Shown here piece by piece: positions 41,615-50,931 of a DNA stretch of 64,000 nt (position 1 is its first letter; each line of letters begins with the position of its first letter). Origin of the DNA: UBA12018 sp051656605 (GTDB lineage: Bacteria; Bacteroidota; Bacteroidia; Bacteroidales; CAMTPD01); the NCBI GenBank assembly GCA_051656605.1, contig JBOGCF010000013.1:112686-176685 (forward strand). Reading direction: 5' to 3'. The notes under the pieces were generated by a model. That model was not told where the DNA came from. It worked only from the letters and a program-made list of their open reading frames with translations, and did no database searches. A program made the translations under genes and the position numbers.

Positions 41615-42832
41615 TTACTCTTCCAGTTGAGAATAATCCTGATACAAGAAATCGTTGTAAGGGAAACGTGTTACATGAATGTCTTTCACACGCTGATACA
41701 TAAGCTCTTTTAGCTCTTCGACATTCACCTTATTACGGGCAGAAACAAAGATACAGTTATCGCTCATTTTAGACATCCACGTTTGTTTCAATTCGTCAAG
41801 ACTGTAGTTTTCTCTCTTTTTAGGAGACAAATCGTCTTCATCCTTTTCAACATACGTAAAAGCATCTATTTTGTTAAACACGATAATCATCGGTTTGTCC
41901 GTATCATCGATTTCTTTAAGCGTTTTGTTCACAACCTCAATTTGCTCTTCAAACTGCGGATGCGAAACATCCACTACGTGAACAAGCAAGTCGGCCTCGC
42001 GAACCTCATCTAGTGTAGACTTAAACGACTCTACAAGCTGAGTAGGAAGTTTACGGATAAAACCAACCGTATCGGATAGAAGAAACGGCAAGTTCTGAAT
42101 AATCACCTTACGCACCGTTGTATCCAGTGTCGCAAACAATTTATTTTCAGCAAAAACTTCCGACTTACTCAATAGGTTCATCAGCGTAGACTTACCCACG
42201 TTGGTATATCCTACAAGCGCAACACGTACCATTTTACCACGGTTTTTGCGTTGAGTAGCCATTTGTTTATCAATATCTTTCAACTCATTTTTAAGTCGAG
42301 AGATCTTATCTAGAATAATACGACGGTCTGTCTCGATCTGCGTTTCACCCGGTCCGCGCATACCGATACCACCACGTTGACGTTCCAAGTGAGTCCACAA
42401 TCGAGTCAATCGAGGCAACATATATTGATATTGAGCAAGTTCTACCTGCGTCTTTGCGTGAGCTGTTTGAGCTCTATGAGCAAAAATATCAAGAATAAGA
42501 TTGGTACGATCCAGAATCTTAACTTGAAGCTCTTTCTCTATATTTCGCAATTGTTTAGGAGAAAGCTCGTCATCAAAGATTACAAGCCCCACTTCCTCTT
42601 CTTCAATAAATTCCTTAATTTCCTGCAACTTACCTGTACCCACAAAAGTTACCGGATTTGGATAATCCATGCGTTGAGTGAATCTCTTTACCGGCTTTGC
42701 CCCTGCTGTATCTGCAAGAAAATCAAGCTCGTCAAGGTACTCATTCACCTTTGCTTCGTTCTGGTTCTGAGTAATTAACCCCACCAAAACAGCCTTTTCG
42801 GTTTGTGCTTTCGAAATAATAAAATCTTTCAT
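41615..42832 (-). CDS. hflX: GTPase HflX
   Basis: A 405-residue HflX, a ribosome-associated GTPase that splits or rescues stalled ribosomes. The N-terminal domain has LDELDFLADTAGAKPVKRFTQRM, PNPVTFVGTGKLQEI and the central GGIGMRGPGETQIETDRR (near residue 150). The G domain has G1 VALVGYTNVGKSTLMN (near 203), G3 LSDTVGFIRKLP (near 255), and G4 VFNKIDAF. The start at 42832 (MKDFIISKAQTEKAVLVGLI) matches the family. A TATCTTTG promoter element lies directly before it, suggesting a very short or absent leader. Confidence 0.96.
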   Translation of the reverse strand: MKDFIISKAQTEKAVLVGLITQNQNEAKVNEYLDELDFLADTAGAKPVKRFTQRMDYPNPVTFVGTGKLQEIKEFIEEEEVGLVIFDDELSPKQLRNIEKELQVKILDRTNLILDIFAHRAQTAHAKTQVELAQYQYMLPRLTRLWTHLERQRGGIGMRGPGETQIETDRRIILDKISRLKNELKDIDKQMATQRKNRGKMVRVALVGYTNVGKSTLMNLLSKSEVFAENKLFATLDTTVRKVIIQNLPFLLSDTVGFIRKLPTQLVESFKSTLDEVREADLLVHVVDVSHPQFEEQIEVVNKTLKEIDDTDKPMIIVFNKIDAFTYVEKDEDDLSPKKRENYSLDELKQTWMSKMSDNCIFVSARNKVNVEELKELMYQRVKDIHVTRFPYNDFLYQDYSQLEE

Positions 42833-42836
42833 ACAA

Positions 42837-42844
42837 CAAAGATA
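42837..42844 (-). promoter_or_regulatory. -7 promoter element abutting the hflX start codon
   Basis: CAAAGATA on the plus strand reads TATCTTTG on the minus strand and ends 5 bp before the ATG. If used, the mRNA would be leaderless. Confidence 0.5.
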
Positions 42845-42946
42845 ATAAATCAAATAAATCTTGTTACATTTATCGCCCGCTTAAATCATACTTAACAATA
42901 TACTATTATAACGATTGATAAATCTATAAATCTAATACTTAGACAG

Positions 42947-44464
42947 ATGAAAAGAAAACTACACATTGCAACTGTCTTACTTATGGCAGTAACGTACAAC
43001 TACGCACAAGAGTTACCTCAGTCTCCTTCACAATGGAGCACATTCGTTTCTTCAGACAAAAATCTGTTAGTTGAGCACACACTTCTCAAACAAAGCTTCG
43101 AAAACGAAGCCTCCGACCAGTGGCAATACACAACAGACGGTACAGTCGTCGATCTAAGCACTTATGGTATAAACAAGATTGACGGCGATAAAGCTTTGAA
43201 ATTAACGAGAAATCAATACTTTACTCTTGAAAACATCCCCTTAACACCGTATTTAGATTATTACACCCAAGTAAAAACTCTAATCGAAGCTGCCGGATAT
43301 AAAACTCAAAGCAACTGTATATTACGAACAAAACACTTTAAAAGTGACGGCTTTAGCCAATACGATTGGATTACCGTAAAAGCAACAAAACCATATACCT
43401 TCCCTTTTTGTGACAGCAACTCCTCAACTTCAGACATTATATATATTCAGAATCATAAAACTCGGATATTTGAGATGGATAAAAACATTCAACCTTATAG
43501 TATCAGTGTAAACGATTACAATGAGACTTTGGATTGTGCATTCTTCATTGACCATATACGCATAATTGGAAAAGCCAATCAGTACACATTAACAAAGCAG
43601 GGAGGTCTTTGGAATAACAACAACGACTGGACACACAATTTACCCGGCATGCATACCAGTGCACTTATTGCTCACGACAAACAACTAAACACTCATGAAC
43701 AGTGCGAAGATCTACATTTAGGACATGCCACCCTTAGCATAGAAACGAATGGAGACCTAAGTATTGCCAATAATCTGGTTATTCACTCACAAACCAATTC
43801 AAACACCCATCCCGCATTCTACAACGAGGGTGGATTATCGATTCAAAACAACCTCGAGTTTCATATCACCTTTGATCAAAAAGGTAAATGGGTCTTTGTA
43901 TCCTTCCCTCATGATGTGTACATCGACGACATCGATAACAACTGGAATCTGGGCGATGCATCTACCACAACGGGAGGCAATAAATTCTACGTTCACAAAT
44001 ACAATTCGGACAAACGAGCAAGCGACGGTTCTTCGGGCTGGCAAGTAATCTCCACATCTGAAGTAAACACCGCAACTCCCCTTTTCGAACGCAACAAAGG
44101 ATATCTGGTAGCGATAGACCAAACTTCAACGGAGCAAACTTTGCCCGTATACATCCACAACGAAAATATGACACCTACTTTTGCATCCAATGCAACGGTT
44201 GCCATATCAGCAGCTTTGCACAACAGCAATGCAAACTCAGAGCATAGCGGGTGGAGCTTAATGGGCAATCCGTTTCCGGCAGAAATTACAGTAGACTACC
44301 TATTATCTACTCTCGGAAGCGGCTACGAATTATTCACTTTCGACGGCAGTGAGTATGCCAGACTAGAATCGGGAACCGGACACACAATCAAACCATTCGG
44401 CGCATTTTTCATTAAGGCAACCCAAGCAAAAACCATCAGTCTCAACAATCAAAAGAGCATTTAG
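42947..44464 (+). CDS. Hypothetical exported protein
   Basis: A 505-residue protein that I do not recognise. It has a signal peptide (MKRKLHIATVLLMAVTYNYA) and is rich in Asn, Ser, Thr and aromatic residues, as typical of secreted Bacteroidota proteins. The middle holds short beta-strand-like repeats. The C-terminal third has GKWVFVSFPHDVYIDDI (near residue 315), GYLVAIDQT, and HSGWSLMGNPFPAEITVDYLL (near 430), a phrase seen in many Bacteroidota surface proteins. It ends in KPFGAFFIKATQAK. No classical type IX sorting tail (such as KxxKxFIVK-like) or lipobox is visible. Surface or extracellular location is inferred. Confidence 0.75.
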   Translation: MKRKLHIATVLLMAVTYNYAQELPQSPSQWSTFVSSDKNLLVEHTLLKQSFENEASDQWQYTTDGTVVDLSTYGINKIDGDKALKLTRNQYFTLENIPLTPYLDYYTQVKTLIEAAGYKTQSNCILRTKHFKSDGFSQYDWITVKATKPYTFPFCDSNSSTSDIIYIQNHKTRIFEMDKNIQPYSISVNDYNETLDCAFFIDHIRIIGKANQYTLTKQGGLWNNNNDWTHNLPGMHTSALIAHDKQLNTHEQCEDLHLGHATLSIETNGDLSIANNLVIHSQTNSNTHPAFYNEGGLSIQNNLEFHITFDQKGKWVFVSFPHDVYIDDIDNNWNLGDASTTTGGNKFYVHKYNSDKRASDGSSGWQVISTSEVNTATPLFERNKGYLVAIDQTSTEQTLPVYIHNENMTPTFASNATVAISAALHNSNANSEHSGWSLMGNPFPAEITVDYLLSTLGSGYELFTFDGSEYARLESGTGHTIKPFGAFFIKATQAKTISLNNQKSI

Positions 44465-44564
44465 AAGCCATCGCAATCTGATTAAATTCTAAATTTACGC
44501 ATCATCTTTGCCCGTTCTTTGTTATAAAATAAAACGAACGTGTTTACGAATAAAAAAGAATATG

Positions 44565-44572
44565 TAGGTTTG
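44565..44572 (+). promoter_or_regulatory. -7 promoter element of the small membrane protein
   Basis: TAGGTTTG, matching TAnnTTTG, 18 bp before the ATG at 44590. Confidence 0.55.
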
Positions 44573-44589
44573 CCTCAAAAGAAATCGTT

Positions 44590-44811
44590 ATGAAAAGAAG
44601 TTTAATTATTACCGGAATGCTCCTCATATACCTTGCAGCAATCGGATACATTGCTTGGCCGGGAAACAATCCGGACACTACGTATCCTGAATACTTCATT
44701 GTGATGGGAGTATCATTAGCCATTGTAATCATACTAAATATCGTTCTGCGCAAGCGCGAGCTGAAGCGCAAAGAGATGCGAGAACGAGACAAAGATCTTC
44801 GTAAGAAATAA
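44590..44811 (+). CDS. Small two-helix membrane protein
   Basis: A 73-residue protein with two hydrophobic helices (LIITGMLLIYLAAIGYIAW, residues 4-22, and YFIVMGVSLAIVIILNIVL, about 35-53). The C-terminal tail is strongly charged (RKRELKRKEMRERDKDLRKK). The N-in/C-in topology follows from the positive ends. I do not recognise the family. It has its own TAGGTTTG promoter and a terminator behind it, which supports it as a real gene despite its size. Confidence 0.7.
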   Translation: MKRSLIITGMLLIYLAAIGYIAWPGNNPDTTYPEYFIVMGVSLAIVIILNIVLRKRELKRKEMRERDKDLRKK

Positions 44812-44833
44812 AACAATCCGTAAGGACAAAAGC

Positions 44834-44877
44834 AAAAGGTTCGGAAACAAAGCAAACGCTTCACCTCCGAACCTTTT
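44834..44877. terminator. Bidirectional terminator between the small membrane protein and uvrA
   Basis: AAAAGGTTCGG (44834-44844) pairs perfectly with CCGAACCTTTT (44867-44877). It sits between the converging genes and can serve both. Confidence 0.88.
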
Positions 44878-44896
44878 CTTGTCTATTTAAATGTAG

Positions 44897-47695
44897 TTAC
44901 TTCTGTTCCAGTTTCTCTTTCAGGAATTTTCCGGTATACGACACATTGCAAGCAGCAACCTCTTCCGGTGTACCCGCAATCACCAGTTCTCCACCAAACT
45001 TACCGCCTTCGGGCCCCAGATCGATAATATAGTCGGCACACTTAATCACGTCCATATTATGCTCGATGATTACCACCGAGTGACCTTTGTCTATCAACGC
45101 CTGAAAAGCTTTCAACAACGTGTTGATATCGTGAAAGTGAAGACCCGTGGTAGGTTCATCAAAGATGAACAACGTAGGTTGCGTCTTTTCCTGCGCCAGA
45201 TAGTAAGCCAGTTTTACACGCTGGTTTTCACCGCCCGACAATGTCGAAGAGGTTTGTCCCAACTTGATATACCCTAGTCCCACTTCACTAAGCGGACGCA
45301 AACGTTTCACAATCTTCTTTTCTTGATTTCCCTCTGCCATTGAGAAAAACTCAATCGCTTGGTCTACCGTCATCTCCAATATATCAAAGATATTTGCCCC
45401 ACGATAAGAAATTTCCAACGTATCGGGTTTGAAGCGTTTACCATGGCAGTTCTCGCATTCAAGCACAATATCGGCCATAAATTGCATCTCTACCGTAATC
45501 GTACCTTCCCCTTTACACTCTTCACAGCGGCCACCTTCTTTATTAAACGAGAAATAAGCCGGTGTATAAGCCATTTGCTTAGCAAGCGGTTGTTCCGCAA
45601 AAAGCTTTCTGATCTCGTCATACGCTCCCAAATAAGTAACCGGATTAGAACGAGACGACTTCCCTATCGAGTTCTGATCTACGTATTCAACACCTTTGAT
45701 CAAAGACAAATTGCCCGACAAACTCTTACAAGCTACATTTTGCTTGCTTCCTCCGGCCAGATAATTCTTCACACCTTGATAAAAGATATCACGAACCAAC
45801 GAAGATTTACCCGAACCACTCACGCCGGTAACCACCGTCATTACGTGTAACGGAAACTTCACATCAATACCCTTAAGGTTATTTAGCCATGCCCCTTTTA
45901 CATCAATCGAGGCATTCCACAATCGACGAAACGGCGGAATCTCAATTTTATCTTCACCCGTCAGATAGCGAACCGTATAGCTCGAACTGTTTTCTTCCAA
46001 ATGTGCCAAATCACCTTGGTAAACAACCTCTCCGCCCAAGCGTCCGGCACGCGGACCGATATCTATGATATAATCGGCAGCTCTGATAATCTCTTCATCG
46101 TGCTCTACAACCACCACCGTATTACCAAGCTCTTGCAGTTGACGAAGCACCTTGATCAGCAAGTCGGTATCTCTCGAGTGCAGACCAATACTCGGCTCAT
46201 CAAGAATATACAACGAACCTACCAAGCTACTTCCCAAAGACGTAGCCAGATTAATACGCTGGCTTTCACCACCCGACAACGAAGCCGACAAGCGGTCGAG
46301 TGTCAGATAACCCAATCCCACATCCAGCAAAAAACGAATCCTGCTGTTTACTTCCACCAACAGTCGTTTTGCAATAGCCGCTTCAGTTTCTGTAAGATCC
46401 AGATGATCGAAGAATGTTTTCAGTTCCGTAATAGGCAACGCCACCAACTGGGCAATGTTCTTTCCTCCCACATGCACATACAAGGCATTCGTTTTCAAAC
46501 GTGTGCCTTTACATTCGGGACAAACCGTTTTACCGCGATAGCGTGCAAGCATCACACGGTATTGTATCTTATATTGATTTTCTTCTACAAACTTAAAGAA
46601 GTCGTTGATTCCGTACAGTCCCATTCTACCTCTCCAAAGCACGTCCTTCTCCTCGTCGGTAAGTTCGAAATACGGACGATGAATCGGGAAGTTATACCTG
46701 CTGCAATGTTCGATAAAATGCTTCTTGTACTCTCCCATCTTTTCCCCTTTCCAACACATCACCGCATCTTCATAAACGGAAAGACTTTTATCCGGGATTA
46801 CCAAATCTTCATCGATACCCATCACTTTGCCAAAGCCTTCACACACCGGACATGCACCCAATGGATTGTTAAAGCTAAACATCATGTCGGTAGGCTCTTC
46901 AAATATAATCCCGTCGGCTTCGAAGAGCTTCGAAAACGTCTTCTCCACAACCGCATCATCGGTATAAAACTTGATGATACACACGCCGTGCCCTTCATAA
47001 AAAGCCGTTTCCACCGAGTCGGTAATACGACTCAACGACTCATTATCGTACGACACCGCAAGTCGGTCGATCAACAACAATATGTCTTCAGATCTACCCG
47101 GCAAATCGTTTGCGGCGATCAACTCATCAATTCGTTTGATCTCCCCTTTGTACTCAACACGCGTATAACCACCCTTGCTCAGTACCTCAAGTTGCTCTTT
47201 CAACGTACGATCCGACGGAACAAACAGATTGGTGTATATCGCAAAGCGCGTCTTTTCGGGAAACGAATGAATGGTTTCAATCACGTCACTCACCTGATGC
47301 TTTTTCACTTCCACACCGCTAATAGGGGAAATCGTGCGACCAATGCGGGCAAAAAGCAAACGCAAGTATTCGTAAATCTCGGTAGACGTACCCACCGTAG
47401 AGCGCGGATTGCGCGTATTTACTTTTTGTTCGATAGCAATTGCCGGCGGAATACCTTTGATATAATCGCATTCAGGCTTACCCATTCTACCTAAAAACTG
47501 ACGTGCGTACGACGAAAGACTTTCTACATAACGTCTTTGCCCTTCGGCATAAAGCGTATCAAAAGCCAAAGAAGACTTGCCCGAACCTGAAAGCCCCGTA
47601 ATTACAACAAGCTTGTCGCGCGGAATCTCCACATCAATATTTTTCAGGTTGTTTATCCTGGCACCCTTTATGATAATATTCTTGTTTACCGACAT
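44897..47695 (-). CDS. uvrA: Excinuclease ABC subunit A
   Basis: A 932-residue UvrA, the damage-recognition ATPase of nucleotide excision repair. Two ABC modules are present: first Walker A GLSGSGKSSLAFDTL (near residue 34) with signature LSGGESQRINLATSLG, and second Walker A GVSGSGKSSLVRDI (near 634) with signature LSGGENQRVKLAYYLA. Zinc-binding cysteine groups are seen at CPVCEGFG and CPECKGTR in the first half and at CEECKGEG plus CENCHGKR in the second. Length is typical. It ends in a bidirectional terminator. Confidence 0.97.
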   Translation of the reverse strand: MSVNKNIIIKGARINNLKNIDVEIPRDKLVVITGLSGSGKSSLAFDTLYAEGQRRYVESLSSYARQFLGRMGKPECDYIKGIPPAIAIEQKVNTRNPRSTVGTSTEIYEYLRLLFARIGRTISPISGVEVKKHQVSDVIETIHSFPEKTRFAIYTNLFVPSDRTLKEQLEVLSKGGYTRVEYKGEIKRIDELIAANDLPGRSEDILLLIDRLAVSYDNESLSRITDSVETAFYEGHGVCIIKFYTDDAVVEKTFSKLFEADGIIFEEPTDMMFSFNNPLGACPVCEGFGKVMGIDEDLVIPDKSLSVYEDAVMCWKGEKMGEYKKHFIEHCSRYNFPIHRPYFELTDEEKDVLWRGRMGLYGINDFFKFVEENQYKIQYRVMLARYRGKTVCPECKGTRLKTNALYVHVGGKNIAQLVALPITELKTFFDHLDLTETEAAIAKRLLVEVNSRIRFLLDVGLGYLTLDRLSASLSGGESQRINLATSLGSSLVGSLYILDEPSIGLHSRDTDLLIKVLRQLQELGNTVVVVEHDEEIIRAADYIIDIGPRAGRLGGEVVYQGDLAHLEENSSSYTVRYLTGEDKIEIPPFRRLWNASIDVKGAWLNNLKGIDVKFPLHVMTVVTGVSGSGKSSLVRDIFYQGVKNYLAGGSKQNVACKSLSGNLSLIKGVEYVDQNSIGKSSRSNPVTYLGAYDEIRKLFAEQPLAKQMAYTPAYFSFNKEGGRCEECKGEGTITVEMQFMADIVLECENCHGKRFKPDTLEISYRGANIFDILEMTVDQAIEFFSMAEGNQEKKIVKRLRPLSEVGLGYIKLGQTSSTLSGGENQRVKLAYYLAQEKTQPTLFIFDEPTTGLHFHDINTLLKAFQALIDKGHSVVIIEHNMDVIKCADYIIDLGPEGGKFGGELVIAGTPEEVAACNVSYTGKFLKEKLEQK

Positions 47696-47809
47696 ATTAC
47701 TTTCTGTTTAATCATACGAAGATAACAAATTCCTTTTCGAATGTAACCGCCGCTTTTCAATAAAAGATCGCTTGCAAACCATTATTTTGAAAAAAATAGC
47801 AGTAAAGTA

Positions 47810-47840
47810 TTGCAAGGTTAAAATATATAATATACCTTTG
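47810..47840 (+). promoter_or_regulatory. Promoter of tRNA-Met
   Basis: TTGC (47810-47813) and TACCTTTG (47833-47840), separated by about 19 bp, upstream of the tRNA. Confidence 0.6.
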
Positions 47841-47861
47841 CACACGCAAATGAGAAATCAT

Positions 47862-47935
47862 GGCGAGATAGCTCAGCTGGTTAGAGCGCATGATTCATAA
47901 TCATGAGGTCCCCGGTTCAATCCCGGGTCTCGCTA
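47862..47935 (+). tRNA. tRNA-Met (anticodon CAT)
   Basis: A full cloverleaf of 74 nt: acceptor GGCGAGA with TCTCGCT (first pair G-T), D arm GCTC/GAGC, anticodon arm CATGA/TCATG with loop TTCATAA (anticodon 47896-47898), and T arm CCCGG/CCGGG with loop TTCAATC. The discriminator is A and CCA is not encoded. The anticodon stem lacks the three G-C pairs of initiator tRNA, so elongator Met is most likely. A CAT tRNA can also be the lysidine-modified Ile type, which cannot be excluded by eye. Confidence 0.9.
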
Positions 47936-47942
47936 CAAGACA

Positions 47943-47975
47943 AAAGCTTCGAAGATACTCTTCGGAGCTTTTTTT
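47943..47975 (+). terminator. Terminator of tRNA-Met
   Basis: AAAGCTTCGAAGA (47943-47955) pairs with TCTTCGGAGCTTT (47959-47971), with one T/G pair, followed by T-rich sequence. Confidence 0.88.
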
Positions 47976-48011
47976 ATTTCCCCCCCATTCCATCCTATAC
48001 AAATAAACTAT

Positions 48012-48019
48012 TATATTTG
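48012..48019 (+). promoter_or_regulatory. -7 promoter element of the small lipoprotein
   Basis: TATATTTG, an exact TAnnTTTG match, 34 bp before the ATG at 48053. Confidence 0.6.
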
Positions 48020-48052
48020 AGCTTTCAGTTATTAATCTAAAACACACCAACC

Positions 48053-48391
48053 ATGAAAACAAAACTAATGACCCTACTATTGATGGGCCTTGTTGCCACC
48101 TCTTTTACCTCTTGCGACAAAGATCCTGAATACAAAGACGCAGTAGAAATCGTTGACAAAACGAATATGATCAAAGAAGCAATAGATAAAGCCATTCGCA
48201 ATAGAGCTCAAACATGTAAACTTGAGATTGGAACAACTATAAAAGAAACATACAATCTCAATCAAATAACCTTTGAATCCAACAATACCGTTAAATTCGG
48301 AAACCGAATCTTTCATATTTCCGAACTAAAACAAATCATCCAAAACAATCCTTATTATTCTAAGGATATAACACCAACATTCGTATTTTAA
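48053..48391 (+). CDS. Small hypothetical lipoprotein
   Basis: A 112-residue protein with a classical lipoprotein signal: MKTKLMTLLLMGLVATSFTSC, where the lipobox ends at Cys 21 and DKDPEYKDAVE follows. The mature part is short, charged and partly helical (KTNMIKEAIDKAIRNRAQ), then strand-like (QITFESNNTVKFGNRIFHISE). I do not recognise a family. It has its own promoter and a striking perfect palindrome behind it. Membrane-anchored and periplasmic or surface-exposed location is inferred. Confidence 0.7.
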   Translation: MKTKLMTLLLMGLVATSFTSCDKDPEYKDAVEIVDKTNMIKEAIDKAIRNRAQTCKLEIGTTIKETYNLNQITFESNNTVKFGNRIFHISELKQIIQNNPYYSKDITPTFVF

Positions 48392-48417
48392 CAAAGCAAC
48401 GATAAATATCAAGTGAT

Positions 48418-48466
48418 AGTGTCAAAAAATTGGACAGTAGTGTCCAATTTTTTGACACTTCTTTTT
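48418..48466 (+). terminator. Perfect 19-bp palindrome with T-rich tail
   Basis: AGTGTCAAAAAATTGGACA (48418-48436), loop GTAG, and its exact complement at 48441-48459, then TCTTTTTT. It likely terminates the small lipoprotein gene; stems this long and perfect are unusual. Confidence 0.8.
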
Positions 48467-48560
48467 TAGAACAAAACAAGCACCTTTCTATCCATCAACA
48501 AGTTAACAGCTTTGGCATAGTAATTGCATTACAATAAATAAAAGCTAACAATAGAATTCC

Positions 48561-50912
48561 ATGAAACGATTCTTTCTACATTCTTTATTCAAGTCGAAAG
48601 TAGCCGCCATACTGAATATAAGTGGATTGGTACTTGCTTTCATAGCCTTCATTCTTATACTGGGCCATGTGAGACTTGAGTTAGAACATGATAAACACCA
48701 CCCTGACGCAGATCAAGTCTTTGCAATCTATCAAGATGCGGAACAGACCAATCAACTAAACACGATTCTTGCTCGTGGCTTTGTCGATATGGCAATTGCT
48801 TCGTCACCTCATATCAAAAGCGGAACGTTGGTCAATTACTTTATTCCCAATACCCATATTTACATTACCGACAGTCAAGACAATAGGCATTATCTCAAAG
48901 AGAATCTAGCGACGGTATATCCCGATTATCCGCGTGTATTTGGCCTTACGTTTACCGAAGGAAACGGCGATTGCCTTTCAGATCCGCAATATGCGATCAT
49001 TCCTCAAAGCATGGCAAATCGGATGTTTCCCGGCGAATCGGCAATAGGCAAAAAGATCTCGTTTATGACTTACGTTTGGTCTAAAGACGAACATAAATTC
49101 GTTGTTGTGGGAGGAGTGTACAAAGACCAGCCTTCCAACAGTCAGGTGCATAACCACATCTACACCGCCATAAACAATACTCAAAAAGACAATTACGAAG
49201 CGTCCAACTATCTTGCCTTTATTCGTATCGACGACAGTGCCAATCAAAACTTGGTAGAACAAGAAATCAATAAGAAGTTCAACGAAATCAATACCAATCC
49301 ACAAAGCAAACAGCTAAAACTCATTCCGATTACCGATGTATATTACTTTCAGGAGTCTACTTGGCCGTTGATTAAAACCGGCAACATCCAGATCACGTAT
49401 ATGCTGCTCGGTGTCGCGTTTATCATTATTGCTCTGGCTTTGATCAATTTCATCAACTTCAGCATCTCGCTTACTCCGTTGCGAATCAAATCGATCAACG
49501 TTCGCAAAGTACTGGGAGCAAATCTCGATACCTTACGCTTCGCAATTATCGCCGAAGCAGTAGTCATGTGTCTTACGGCCTACGTTTGCGCATTGCTTAT
49601 AACAGGCATTCTTCAAGCCACCAATGTATCCGATATTTTTGCGACAGCTTCTGTTTTCTCCACGACAACGATAATCGGCGGATTCCTATTTTCCATTTTG
49701 GCCGGCACGATTGCCGGAATTTATCCGGCCGTGTACTCTACATCCGTAAAGCCTGCAATGGTACTCAAAGGAAGCTTTGCCCTTTCCCGAACAGGAAGGA
49801 AAGTCCGCTTCGCCTTGATTGGATTTCAATACGTTTCGTCCATTACGTTGATCATTTGTACCCTTTATATTCACTCGCAAATGAGCTATATCCGAACGTT
49901 CAGCTACGGCTACAACACAAATAACCTTGCAATGGTAGATATCGGAAACAATGCTTATGCAACTTCAGGTGGTCAATACCGCGAGGAACTAAGGAAGCAT
50001 CCCGACATTATCGATGTCGCATTCGCAAGCTCTCCTTTCGGCGGAACAAATTCGTATCCGACGTATGGATTTGCACATCTCGATCGAACAGAATGGGCCA
50101 ACCTTATTCAGGTAACCCCCAATTTCATGGAAGTGATGGAAATACCTCTTATCGAAGGAAAAATATTTGACAGTGGTATTTGGATACGAGACTCGGTTGC
50201 AAAAGTAATTATCTCGGCCGAGATGGCGACTCGTCTCAATGTAACAATCGGAGGAAACATAACCAATGGCTGGACCAAAGACATTAAGGTCGAAGCATTT
50301 TCAAATCCGGTCAAAGCCAATTCATTGCATACAAATACGATGAATATCGTATTACTAATTGCCAATAGCTACAAACCCTACTCCTTTATCCGCATACGAC
50401 CGGGCAGCAACCTCAAAGAGGTGAATCAACACATATACAATGCCGCAAAAAATGTGGCACCGGATTATCCGATCGAGATAGAAACGTTCGACTCCATGAT
50501 GCAGAAACAATACCAACGCGAGTATCAGACCATCGACTACGTAACCGGCTTTTCCATTGTAACAATCATACTTGCGCTGATGGGAATTCTCGGTCTTATC
50601 GCATTCGAATCGCAATACAAACAAAAGGAAGTCGGCATCCGCAAAGTATTCGGAGCCACGGAACAAAGCCTTTTGCTCCGCTTCACGACACATTACCTCT
50701 TGTTGGTAAGCTGTTGTTTCCTTATCGCAATCCCGATCGCCACCACACTGGTAAATAATTGGAATAGCAACTTCACAAGCACACCTCCGTTATACTGGTG
50801 GCAATTTGCGCTTGCGTTTCTGATTGTCGCGCTGCTCACCTTGCTTATTGTGGCGTTACAAACTCGAAAAACCATTGTTACCGATCCGATCGATACACTT
50901 CGAAACGAATAA
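48561..50912 (+). CDS. ABC transporter permease (FtsX/MacB family)
   Basis: A 783-residue membrane protein with two FtsX-type modules. The first helix (AAILNISGLVLAFIAFILILGHV, about 11-33) is followed by a periplasmic MacB_PCD-like domain (about 40-265). A three-helix block follows with LINFINFSISLTPLRIKSINVRKVLGA (about 288-320). A second periplasmic part and a second block with GLIAFESQYKQKEVGIRKVFGA (near 680) complete it. Such permeases act in efflux, lipoprotein release or signalling but need a partner ATPase, which is not adjacent here. The outer-membrane barrel gene begins 19 bp after the stop, so the two form a likely operon. Confidence 0.9.
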   Translation: MKRFFLHSLFKSKVAAILNISGLVLAFIAFILILGHVRLELEHDKHHPDADQVFAIYQDAEQTNQLNTILARGFVDMAIASSPHIKSGTLVNYFIPNTHIYITDSQDNRHYLKENLATVYPDYPRVFGLTFTEGNGDCLSDPQYAIIPQSMANRMFPGESAIGKKISFMTYVWSKDEHKFVVVGGVYKDQPSNSQVHNHIYTAINNTQKDNYEASNYLAFIRIDDSANQNLVEQEINKKFNEINTNPQSKQLKLIPITDVYYFQESTWPLIKTGNIQITYMLLGVAFIIIALALINFINFSISLTPLRIKSINVRKVLGANLDTLRFAIIAEAVVMCLTAYVCALLITGILQATNVSDIFATASVFSTTTIIGGFLFSILAGTIAGIYPAVYSTSVKPAMVLKGSFALSRTGRKVRFALIGFQYVSSITLIICTLYIHSQMSYIRTFSYGYNTNNLAMVDIGNNAYATSGGQYREELRKHPDIIDVAFASSPFGGTNSYPTYGFAHLDRTEWANLIQVTPNFMEVMEIPLIEGKIFDSGIWIRDSVAKVIISAEMATRLNVTIGGNITNGWTKDIKVEAFSNPVKANSLHTNTMNIVLLIANSYKPYSFIRIRPGSNLKEVNQHIYNAAKNVAPDYPIEIETFDSMMQKQYQREYQTIDYVTGFSIVTIILALMGILGLIAFESQYKQKEVGIRKVFGATEQSLLLRFTTHYLLLVSCCFLIAIPIATTLVNNWNSNFTSTPPLYWWQFALAFLIVALLTLLIVALQTRKTIVTDPIDTLRNE

Positions 50913-50931
50913 CTTTAGACAATATATAACC

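Noticed and set aside
46001..47494. A 497-codon plus-strand frame opposite uvrA
   Set aside because: It mirrors the uvrA coding strand and carries no motif.
47862..47935. Initiator tRNA-Met
   Set aside because: The anticodon stem lacks the three consecutive G-C pairs of initiator tRNAs; elongator Met fits better.
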